Source: Sistotremastrum niveocremeum HHB9708 | Taxonomy: Eukaryota; Basidiomycota; Agaricomycetes; Sistotremastrales; Sistotremastraceae | DNA: 46,452 bases | Direction of reading: 5' to 3' | NCBI GenBank assembly: GCA_001630475.1 | Contig: KV419459.1 | Span: 5,457 to 51,908, forward strand | In this document: piece by piece, positions 24,001 through 33,730 of the stretch | Position numbering within the stretch: the stretch's first letter is position 1 | Layout of the letters: the number at the start of each line of letters is the position of its first letter | Made by a program: the position numbers and the translations under genes | Notes under the pieces: generated by a model | What the model was told of the DNA's origin: nothing | What the model saw: the letters and a program-made list of their open reading frames with translations, nothing else | Databases searched by the model: none

Positions 24001-24306
24001 TCATTCCCTTCTCAGTCGTGGAACGCGGCCCATGTCAAATCGCTGAAAGGCGCCGAATCCGTCGGTGGAGCGTGGAAGACCCAGTCCAACAAATCGCGCA
24101 AGGGTGGCAAACCCCAAAATACGACGAATACAACGAATACGACCGGATGGGGCGCACGAGAAGCTCCTTCACGATCCGCAGATGAAGATATCGAAAATGC
24201 CATCGCAGCTCTCGACGACGATCCTATGGGCGCCATCTTCGCTGCCGTCTCGCAGGCGTCGAATAAATCTAGAACTCAAAATCAAACAGTCGAACCATAC
24301 TGGTAA
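21056..24306 (+). CDS. 981-aa protein with Trp (GW/WG)-rich disordered C-terminal half
   Basis: Six exons (21056-21235, 21332-21503, 21560-21617, 21670-21812, 21863-22153, 22205-24306) join in frame into 981 aa. The intron between 21617 and 21670 is required to keep the frame. Residues 1-135 form a folded-looking domain (HPYPSHANMELLTDRQTFIF, DDLYAVFHKP, GTVIIEVARHFQGFHKLLG). Then comes a Pro-rich stretch, and after about residue 280 a charged, disordered region. From about residue 570 Trp recurs every 10-20 residues beside Gly, Ser or Asn: YGWGDDHTGGWDD, YSWGG, NAWGRE, SRGWKG, KGWSSE, ASWTEGWGQSEDWG, TGWGARE, and the terminal PYW. I do not recognise the N-terminal domain. The tail resembles Argonaute-hook GW proteins, which is an analogy only. 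Confidence 0.7.
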
Positions 24307-24597
24307 TCATCAATAATCAAAACGTTTCGGGTATCCACAAAGAACACTTCGCAGTGACATCGCATCAAATCTTTCATCATCGTCAGATCATTCATCGACT
24401 TTCAGCATATCTTAGTGTATTTTAACACTATCATTAATTCTGTCCTGTTCCTTTCATGCATGATCGCAGCATATCGTAGAATACTCTCTAGCTTTGTAGA
24501 CATCAGCAATAGTCTTAATCTTAATATCATTTTCATTCGCATCATTGATCGGAATATGAAGAAGTTAAGATTCTAAGAGATTGATACCGGCGCTAAG
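24307..24597. other. Convergent 3' flanks
   Basis: AT-rich stretch between two converging genes. It holds their 3' untranslated regions, and no gene is visible. Confidence 0.5.
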
Positions 24598-25993
24598 CTA
24601 CCTCGTCTTCGTCGCAACCCAAAACTCAGCCTGATAGACCCATTTCATCATCGCGTTCTTGTCGGCGGTATATTCGCATTCCACCGTCTTACGCCCTCGA
24701 ACCCCATCGCTGCTCTGATGCACAGCAAATCCTGACATTCTTATTGCCTCCATCATCTCGTCCAAGCTCAGCTCCATAACGGATGCCGCTCCTCCCGTCC
24801 ATAAAAGAGGTCCCAGGTTGATCCATGTTCCGCCTGAACGGAGAAGGGAGTGTATTTTTTGAAGAGTCGAGAGAATGTTGAGGGATGTGTCTATGAAGAA
24901 GAGTGTGACGATGTAGTCATATCCATGCTCTTCGGCATCGATATCCTCTGCGCTCGAAGGGAATTCAGAAGAGGTGGAATGAGTGGATTGTGTAAGCACT
25001 GGAAGTTTTGGAGTAGGAAGGGAGAGGAAATCTCCCTCTCTTAAGTGTAGGTTGTCGGAGAGGCGTGGTACTACGTCTGGGAATGTGATGGACCGCATGA
25101 GAGAGTCGGTAGTTCGTTGATGGGAGAACCAGTGGGAGTATGGATGGATTGTATGTTGATTCGGCATTGTCGTTGTCTTTGGGGAGAGAAGGAATCGGTG
25201 GGCAAGATTCATGTAGGGTGATATTTCTACTGCGGTTGTGTTGTACCCTGGAGATTCGTGAGTCGGACGGAACCTAGCAAAGAGGAGGCTGAACCTCACC
25301 AAGTTGCGAGATTTCCCATGCTAATCGTCCAAGTCCCGCGCCGGGAATGAGAACTGAAGCGCCTTGCCTGTCCGTGGGCCGACTTTCTTTCAGAACATCT
25401 AGTATTGGCCTGAACGTTTTCTCGCGTTCCTCCCTCCCCTCTTCGCTCCAGTCCCGAACAAAATGCTTCAAAGCTTCACGAACCCTCCCAAGATCTGTTC
25501 CATCCCCCTGAGTAGTCCTTGCCTCATCGCCGTATTCTTCGTGGGCGAGTGCAACGATCGCATTCGTCACCCGCGAATTGATCGCGATAGTTTCGCGAAA
25601 GCGCTCCAGTTTTTTGGGATATCCAAGCTGAGATCCTATCCGTCGTCGGGATCCAATCTTCGCATAGGTATTCCGCATCTTCGAAGGCTCCCATCCCGCT
25701 TCTTCTGCATACCGAGAGTATGAGTTCACGGCTCTGGGTAGAGAGAACGCAGATAGCTGGGGCGTCGGAGCAGTGCCCCATATAATCGCCTTCAGCTCGG
25801 ATATCATTTCCGGGTACCTCTCAAAGGCTAAGGCAAGTCCCAATATTAATATGCCTGAGAGGACGAGGAATACACCTCGTTTGGCATTGAGAGCCATCGG
25901 TGCAGAGAAGTCGTGGTTTATGATGATGTTTCCCAGTATGGCGACCAATGGAAATATAAAGACGAGCAGATATCTTCTGAGGTCATGTATCAT
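24598..25993 (-). CDS. N2227-like (carnosine N-methyltransferase-type) protein
   Basis: Two exons (25993-25300 and 25247-24598), split by a 52-nt intron, join to 447 aa. The AdoMet site is clear: VLIPGAGLGRLAWEIS, then NTTAVEISPYMNLAHRFLL after the splice. Later landmarks are DYIVTLFFIDTSLNILST, LLRSGGTWINLGPLLW and the final MKWVYQAEFWVA. This order is that of N2227/CARNMT1 proteins, which methylate a histidine nitrogen of carnosine or related peptides. Upstream, KIGSRRRIGSQLGYPKKLER corresponds to the conserved N-terminal helices. Unusually, the first 60 residues contain two hydrophobic stretches (FIFPLVAILGNIII and FLVLSGILILGLALAF), suggesting membrane anchoring. The start could instead be the Met at 25899. 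The gene diverges from the phosphoesterase gene. Confidence 0.85.
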
Positions 25994-26250
25994 CCAAGCT
26001 AGTCATTCCGAATTTTCCAGGGGCGTTCGAGATGATTGTGGTCGATGACAAGCCCGAACTCGCCAGCCCGAGTTTGAGAATTAGCAGGGTTTCCGGTCTC
26101 CGATGATTCGGAGATGCCGCCTTCGTCTGAGACGGCTCAGGGGTCCGCATTTGCTTCCGTCAAGCACGTTCATCGCTCCTACGAGGACTGTATATATATG
26201 GCTTGAGTGCTGGCTAACAGTCGCCTTATATGACTATTTGAGCCCCCGTT
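25994..26250. promoter_or_regulatory. Divergent promoter between methyltransferase and phosphoesterase genes
   Basis: A 257-nt gap separates the two start codons. A TATATATA run near 26187-26196 lies about 60 nt before the + strand ATG and is a plausible TATA element for the phosphoesterase. Confidence 0.5.
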
Positions 26251-28040
26251 ATGTTCCCCTGGTTCATTATCTCAGCCGTATTGGCGTTCGTGGCGCAAGT
26301 ATCTGCTCGTCCTGCACTCCCGAATGATCGTTCGTTACCTTCTCAATTATTCGGACACCCTATTGAATATAGTGCTAGAGGAGAGCTTCATAATATCAAG
26401 GCTTGATCCGTATCCAGCAAAGCCGAAACTTTCCTTCAGGCCAGACGGAACGTTCAAGATCAGCGTCTTCAGTGACTTGCATTATGGAGAAAATCCTGCG
26501 GGGACATGGGGCAGAGTGCAGGACTTCAACAGCACTCGCTTGTTAACGAACATGTTGGCATCTGAGAAACCTGACTATGTGTACGTCATTCTGAAGAAGC
26601 CACCACCTATACACATTTTTATGCGTGCACTAGGGTCATCAACGGCGATTTAATCACAGGAGAAAGTAATGACCACCCCCTCTTTGACAAGAAAGACATT
26701 GAGTTTATGTTTAGGTGCTTTCAGCGATAATTCCACCAAACTGTACGACCAAATAATGGCTCCTTTAATTCTGTCAAACGTCCCTTTCTCCTGTACCTAC
26801 GGCGTAGGTTGCTCTATTCGACTCCTGTTTTGTCGCCATGCTGAAGACGCGATAGAATCATGATAATCAAGTCAACATCTCCCACATCGAAGAACTACAA
26901 CACGAGGTCCAGGTTGCCCCTCAAAGCTACACTCGGGCTTCGCCCTCAGGAGTGGGTGGAAAGGGAGGTCCGGCCAACTATTGGGTTCCAGTGAGTTCAG
27001 TATCACTCGAGACGATTGTCTCTTGGATATTTATGGATGAACTTAGATATATTTTCGCCCGTCAGGTGATATACGTCAATGTGCCTTTATATTCCAGTGC
27101 TCACAATGTCTGGATGCATTTCAGATCCTGTTCCGTCGCTAATTCTCTGGTTCTTTGATTCAAGAGGTATGCTTCCTCTGTGTAGGAAACTGGTATTGAT
27201 CGCTAACCCGACTCTCCAGGGGGCTACGATGAGCATGATGTGCCGATTCCAGATTGGGTTGATGATTCTGTGGCGGGTTGGATCGAAGAAGAAACGCACA
27301 AGATGAATAAAGTTTGGGGGAAGGGAGAGGAACGAGGATCACTCGTATTCATGCACATTCCTCCGTAAGACACAGCGCCTCAAATCTCTTCACCGGTCCC
27401 TGACCTCTTTGTCGTACAATAGGCACGCTGTTCAGAAGCTGCAAGCCAATCTCACAGACGAAGCTAACCCGGGGCTGAATGGTGCGGTGCCCACTCGCTT
27501 AAATCCGATATCGTCTTGCTTATCTTGCTCGTGTCAGACGACGATTTGGGTGAAGGATCGGTGCAATCTACTGTGCCGCCACTTTCTGCCTGTAAAGATG
27601 AATGCGATCGTGTGTTCTGGGATTCTTTGACAAGCAACATCAAGAATGTCCACGCCATTGTCTCGGGGCACGGTGAGCGCTAAATTCTTGGTTGACCAAA
27701 TTGATGGTAATGTTCATTCTTCTGACCGTAGATCACGGGAACGAATGGTGTGCTGTGGAGCCTAGCAAAGGCGTCGTCTTTTGCTTCGATAAACATTCCG
27801 GGTACGACTGTTTGAGTCATGCGGACTGTGTTGGAAGCTGATATCGCATTTTATTATCTTTCTAGGTACGGGGGCTACGACGCCGATCATTGGAATCATG
27901 GGGTTCGGAATTTCTTATTTACATCGGCGAATGCAAGTGACGGGGTAGAGAGTTGGATTCAGTATGAGACTGGAGAAAGTAAGGCTAGAGTCAGACTTCG
28001 CGGTTCGGATATATATGTCGAGGGGAAAACTCGTCAATGA
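26251..28040 (+). CDS. Calcineurin-like metallophosphoesterase, DCR2/purple-acid-phosphatase-like
   Basis: A multi-exon gene. The start exon encodes a signal-peptide-like run (MFPWFIISAVLAFVAQ). The catalytic blocks are all present: FSDLHYGE (metal-binding Asp and His), VINGDLITGE, YGNHDN (created by the splice at about 26802/26860), FMHIPPHAVQ and IVSGHDHGNEW. C-terminal landmarks are FCFDKHSGYGGY and HWNHGVRNFLF. Such enzymes hydrolyse phosphomonoesters with a two-metal centre, and family members are often secreted or in the vacuole. The last exon ends at 28040. Two places are uncertain. The link between the signal exon and LDPYPAKPKLSF needs an intron starting near 26299 and ending near 26380. 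The splice before DPVPSLILWFFDSRG is also not resolved. Elsewhere the frame is continuous across introns. Confidence 0.85.
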
Positions 28041-28853
28041 AAGCGATTTCATAGGATAAGCAACATGCAGTGTCGGGGATTCGTGTTTGATTCGAGATCC
28101 GCTCATGAACAGAATGCTGGTTGAACTACTCATAAGTCAGCGTTCGACGGACGGCGCGGAAGACGTTGGTAGCATAGTTCGAGACATCATTGGGGAGAAG
28201 GGAGGCGACGCTGGGCCTGCTCCTGGGCTTGGAGCGGAAGAAGAAGAAGTGTCGAGAGTATGCGTATGTGGCTATGGGTAAGACTAGCTATATTAGTACA
28301 AACTTGATTGGGAGAAGGAGATGTAGACTCACCACGACATCAACCCGCTACTTCTCATACTTATAAGCCTCTTATTATCCTGCAATGCACGCAGATAAAA
28401 GCAGGAAAAGGGTTGCTCATTCGAGGTCCCTCACTGAGAGGCTTCGAAGTGGTGAAACGAAAGGGACCGGCGAAACATTTGTGGGTCGTCACAGAGGAAG
28501 GCCACAGTCGTTGACTTTCAAGGAGGTGGTGAGCCAGTCAGGTTTGTTCGCCAGACATTTAGAGGGGTTGCATGGACTAGGAAAATCTGATTTTGCTGAC
28601 GTGTCCCAACCCACTGGTGGTCGGATACGAGCTGGCTGCTCGCGGCAGTGAAGCCTGGGGAATTCTTTGCGATGCAATGGTACCAAGAGTTTCATAAACG
28701 CATAGGACGTATAAAATGTAGGAGTATAGGACGCGAGAGAGTCGTCATTGCACGATGACAGCGCGAGCTGTGCCAAAACCGAGCAGGATGAGGGGTTCGG
28801 CATTTACCGATGGAGGTCATCCAGCTCGCAGGAAGGGATCTCTGAAGCTCACG
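28041..28853. other. Unresolved spacer with weak coding signals
   Basis: An 813-nt gap between the phosphoesterase and SPT7. On the + strand there is a short frame from ATG 28105 (MNRMLVELLISQRSTDGAED) ending at 28281. A possible last exon, after an AG near 28393, reads KGLLIRGPSLRGFEVVKRKG and stops at 28514. A small two-exon gene is possible, but I found no family match and the joining phase is uncertain. On the - strand a 104-codon frame (28803-28489) overlaps and is more likely a shadow. Confidence 0.25.
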
Positions 28854-31800
28854 ATGAACGTGAGTGTGGCTACAGTCGCGCATCCATCGTCCAAATCATC
28901 GTGACTGACGCGTAATACCAGAATCTCCTGCGATCCGTCGGACACGAGCTCTCAGAAGGTCTATCAGATACCGAGCTTCACCTACTCTTGGCCGCCGTCA
29001 AGGATGTTCGCGTATGTCCGGCAACTTAATATCACTGATACAATGCTCAGTTTCAATGTTGAATTTTGCGGACAACCATAGGCTCATGATCCCAAGTCTC
29101 ACGAGCAGTTCTATGATGAACTCGAGGGGCTACTTATTGAGCTCAGGACGGTGACCTTGGTATGTTTGGTACACCTTTGTTCGGGCATTCTAATCTTATC
29201 TGTTCATTGCGCGGATCGGGTAGGACAACCGAGACGCGGAGGTGTTCTTGAAACCTGTCTCGAGAGCGGAGGTTCCGGATTACTTCGATGGTAAGCGTCG
29301 CAGACCCTTCTTTCGCCCAATTCCCTTGTTCGTTTGACCCATTGTGGATCTTTTGTCTCAATCTATTGTCGTCCGAGCATCGACACGGAATTTCATACCT
29401 TCTCTCGCTACACGCCTGATCCTCCGCCTCGTGGCGATCCTGACCCCTCACCCACCCATACCTTCTCGCTGTTCGCCTTCTGGTTCTTCACGTCTAAGAG
29501 ACGAGCTAGTTGAAGCTACTGCACCCCTGTTTATGGCTTTCTCTTCCCTCTACATTCCGTGCTTGCTGCATCTGGAGCTGCATCCCCTCTGCGTTCTCAA
29601 AATAGCGCTAGCGGAATGCCACGTACTTTTGTGCAATCATCAAGACGTCTAAATATTTCTACCCGTCAAAACAATTGAACCCTCTGTCCTTTTTGACGCT
29701 TTCTCTCCCTTGTTCTTCTCTATCTCCTTCTCGCCGCTCTTGCAACCCCTTTCTTTGATGTACTGACTGTGTTATTCAGTTATTCAGAACCCTATGGACC
29801 TTTCGACCATGCTCAAAAAGGTCAAGCAGAAGTCCTACAAATCGAAACGAGATTTCGCCGATGACTTGAACTTGATCTGGGACAACTGCTTCAAATACAA
29901 CGTTGGAGTGGTAGGTCGCAATATTGTTGATTCGAGTTTTCTTCGAAATTCAACTCTACCAGGATCATCCTCTGCGACTCGCGGCGTCTCGCTTACGAAG
30001 TAAGGCGAACCTGATTTTGGACCGCATCACAGATCGATCAGATCGTCAAGCTCCCAGATTACCTCCCTCCTACGTCTCCTCTCTACCTTCTCCACCCTCC
30101 TCCAATGCGTCCAATGATAGTGCGGTAAAGCCCTATATGAATGGGAAAATCAAGATGAACGGCCGGTCCACTTCGAAAGGAAAGGACAAAGAACACTCTC
30201 AACCACCCAAAATTCCCCTCAAGATTACTATCAAATCCCACGTCCACCGACCTCACCGGATTCCTAAGTCTGCCATCACCGTCCCCGCTGTGCCATTTGG
30301 CGATCGCGCTGCCATTGTCAGAACGCCGCAGGCGATGTCCCTTTTCCTCGAGTTAGATAAAGAACTGGATTCCTTGTTGGGTGTCGGGAGTTCAACTTCA
30401 GCTTCAACTCTCCCTTCCACTGAATCGCATAGTATCGTTCTCAATTTTGACGCGCCAGCTCCGTCGCGGAAAAAGTTGACGGTCACAGAGAAGATGAATG
30501 AGCTCATTCTTTCAGAGCGGGAGCACTCATCATCATGGGGGGTCGCAACCATTCTAGCAAATGGGCATCGAGGTGACGACGATTCAGCGGACGAGGACAT
30601 GGAGATGGTAGCAGATAATTCCATGGTCAACGGTCGCCATATGTCCCCGGCGAAGCGGAAGCGCTCCGTTTCAAGTGTCGCGGAGGGAGACGCTTCGCAG
30701 CGGAAGAAGATGAAGTTAGAACCGCAAGAGACCGAGCTCCCTCCGAATGGTGCTGGGCCTCCTACGGCACCATTAACGGCTGGTCTGGATAGTGCGGTGT
30801 CAGAGGATTTGCGATCAGCCTACAATCCTGTCGAGGATCCCGTTGAAGCGGCTTTGGAAGCGTGGTGGAAGGTCGTCCAATGCAATACGCTCGCCGGCGG
30901 TGGCATGCCAGGTACTCCTCTGCCACCGCCGGCGGAACCCATGCCAAATCGCATACCGCGGAAAGGAAAAGGTACCGGCAAGCGGAAGCGAAAGTTCGTA
31001 ATCTTTTCTTCTCATTGTGTCACTAGTCACTTAGCAGACATCGCCATTAGGAAGGAAGACATGGCGCAGGGCAAACTCAAAGCAACGAAAAAGATAAACC
31101 GTCAAAAAGATCATCAAAATCCTGACCACGAGGACAAGTCTCTCCTGTCACTGATGAATACCAATATTCGGACACTTCGTAAACTTCGAACAGTTCATCA
31201 GTCGTATTCTCAGGTCACCCGAGATCAGGAACAACGTGAGACTGGCGACATAGAGGGCGCGCCCTCAGGACTAGCACCCCCTTCCTTTCTCGAGGCGCCG
31301 CCAATCGAGAAGGAGCTTATACTTCCCGTGGAACCCGAAGACAGTGCTCGGATACGTAGCCGAGAACGTCCTTGGCGGCCCAGTGCTGTTATAGGATCAG
31401 AGGAAGCCGATGAGTGTGTGCGATGGTCCTGCAGCAAAGTCCTGGAGCATACGACTTTTCAAGGCATTTTACTTCTCCTTCTTCAAGACAACTGTGCTTA
31501 CTACGTTCACAGGGACATCTTCAATGGCTCTCGACGTACTGACTTCGCTCGCGGTTGATTATATCTCCAATCTCGGCCGAACATTGCGACTGTATTGCGA
31601 TCGACATTCGAAGACAATGACCGCAGAGGTGCGTTCTTCTCATATGCCTCCGGTTCCCACTTCATGAATTACGCAGGACATCATCTTGCATACCCTATTC
31701 GAGAATGGGATTCCCGAGATCTCCGAGCTCGAGTATTACATCAAAGATGACATTGTGCGTCACGGCGCTCGCATGTTGGACGTGGAGAAGAAGCTTAGCA

Positions 31801-33013
31801 ATGCACTTGCTGATGCGGTCAGTAATTTGATACAAATTAGCTGTAGTCGTGGCGCTAACAAATTTCCGATATAGAATGCTATGGATGTCATTGATGACGA
31901 TGTAGTCTTTGGAGAAGATGCTGATGAGGATAACTTTAGCTCGTAAGTAATACCAATTGACCTCGGGCAACTGCTTACCCGCGACTCAGTGGCCTTTTCG
32001 GAGATCTCATTGGCGAAGATTACCTTGGTCTCGGTGCCGCCGGTATTCTAGCCGAAACCGGCATGGCAAACTTTCAAATACCGAAACGACTATGGAAAGG
32101 CAAAAAGAAAGACGATGCTGTTTCTGCCGCAGGGTTAGTGGGACTTTTCCGAAAACAAGGATAAGTTTATTGATGCTGATTTTTCTTCAGAGATGCGAAG
32201 GCCGAACCTGCGCTTCCTTATCCAATCCCGAAACCGTTCGTTCCTCTCACTTGGGGCACCGTTGACAATCAAATCGGTTTGTTGCAAAAATTCTACAAGG
32301 ACCGCTTCGAAGCATCAAACGTCCCTCAATCTTCCCTTCCCACGGACCCCAACACCAGTCTTGGCGGTATTCCTGCTATGTCTATTTCTCCTCCGACTCC
32401 CGCCCCACCTTACCTTCTCACCCTGCCGCATATGCCGCCGCCACCGCCTTCATTCCAGCCATATATGAATGGGGTCAATGGTATACCGCCTTTTCCTATC
32501 CAACCTGCTCCCACCTCCCAGGGCTTATTTCTCTCCGTCCCAAGCACCGGCATGCCTCCCAACGGTGTTCCATCTCTCTCGCCTTCACAATCCCTACCAC
32601 AGTCGCCGCTCACGGCTGGTACCTCTCCAATCTCGCCAGCACTTCCGCTTCTTCCACCCCCACCACCTCCGTTGTCCCCGTCCACAGAACTCAAAGACGA
32701 CGTACCGGATCCACTCCGAACAAAGATTGGACCTCTTGGCCAAGTCCTTTCCACCAATCCCGCATCCAGTACAGTGAAAAAGAAAAGCAAGAAAGAAGAC
32801 CCCGTGAAGAAGGGTGGCGGGAAGAAGGGCGAAGCAGAGGATGCGTCCAATGCCGCCGATACTAGTCGAGCGGATTCGCAACCATCTACGGCTCCCAAGA
32901 AGAAGAAAAGTACTGGTGCTGCGAACGGAACGGCAACTAAGAAAGCCGTAAAGCCGAAGATGCCTAGCCAGGCTCCTGAGTTCACCATATTGGAGATGGT
33001 ACCTCCCGTCTGA
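28854..33013 (+). CDS. spt7: SAGA complex subunit SPT7 (bromodomain plus histone fold)
   Basis: Twelve exons join to about 1033 aa. Exon 1 is only ATG-AAC (28854-28859), giving MN then NLLRSV. Exons 3-5 and the start of exon 6 encode the bromodomain: [40 protein letters not shown], and [20 protein letters not shown]. Residues about 170-450 are low-complexity linker. The histone fold lies around 580-680: [54 protein letters not shown]. After it come [12 protein letters not shown] and [15 protein letters not shown], then a Pro-rich region and a basic tail ([17 protein letters not shown]). This is the architecture of Spt7, which scaffolds SAGA and pairs by histone fold with a TAF. The 63-nt intron 30972-31034 is in frame and might be retained. 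Intron 29291-29779 is very long, and intron 31464-31512 has a GC donor. Confidence 0.92.
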
Positions 33014-33730
33014 GTTTGGTTGGTATGTGGATGACTCGAGGGTCATCATACTCATTGTTTCATAATTCTGCTCTACTTTATCATTGTTATCTCGTCATTG
33101 CTACATATGTATCAGCACTCCTCGCATTTCTCAATCATCATACCTCTGGAACCCTGCACGTTGCTCCATAGTGATCATCACGAGTTAGTTCCGATATATG
33201 AAATTGACATTTTGCAACTAGCCCGAAAGAAACTAGTGTTCCTCGGGGCAAGACCAAACCGGAATGCGAGTGGCGGTGTAGGTGGGAAACAATTGTCATT
33301 ACTGGGAACGTTTTGATCAATTAATAACTTACAGGTGTTCGAACTTCGAGGAAAGAGTTAGCCAACTGCACTGCACTACTCCAAAGGAAATCAATCAAGA
33401 TCTCGTTATCAGAGAATGCCGACTGTGCTACTTTTTAGGGTATGGAGGACAGAAGCGTTGCGATACGAAGACACTGATCTCGAGTAATCTCCACCTGGCG
33501 CCTGGCTTCTGCGCCGTTCAAAGTATCTTTACTGAGGAATTGAGCCCACCATCATTGTCGCTATACAGGAGCGGTAGGACAGAATTAGGAAAAGTGTTTC
33601 CACGAGCAGGGCCCTGCATAATGGACGCACTGGAAGAACGGTTCTTTGTGTGAATCAATATTGATTTTGATGCGCGCATTCGCGCTTCTTCTATATAAGT
33701 TCAACACTGTGCCTCAGCACCTCCCCATCG
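33014..33730. other. Spacer between spt7 and DUF6535 copy C
   Basis: It holds the 3' end of spt7 and the promoter of copy C. A short + strand frame (33282-33653) has no motif. I see no gene. Confidence 0.5.
33692..33699 (+). promoter_or_regulatory. TATA box of copy C
   Basis: TATATAAG lies 39 nt before the ATG at 33731. This implies a very short 5' leader if the box is used. Confidence 0.45.

Noticed and set aside
28085-28105. tRNA-like B box (gattcgagatcc)
   Set aside because: No acceptor stem, A box or cloverleaf could be folded around it.
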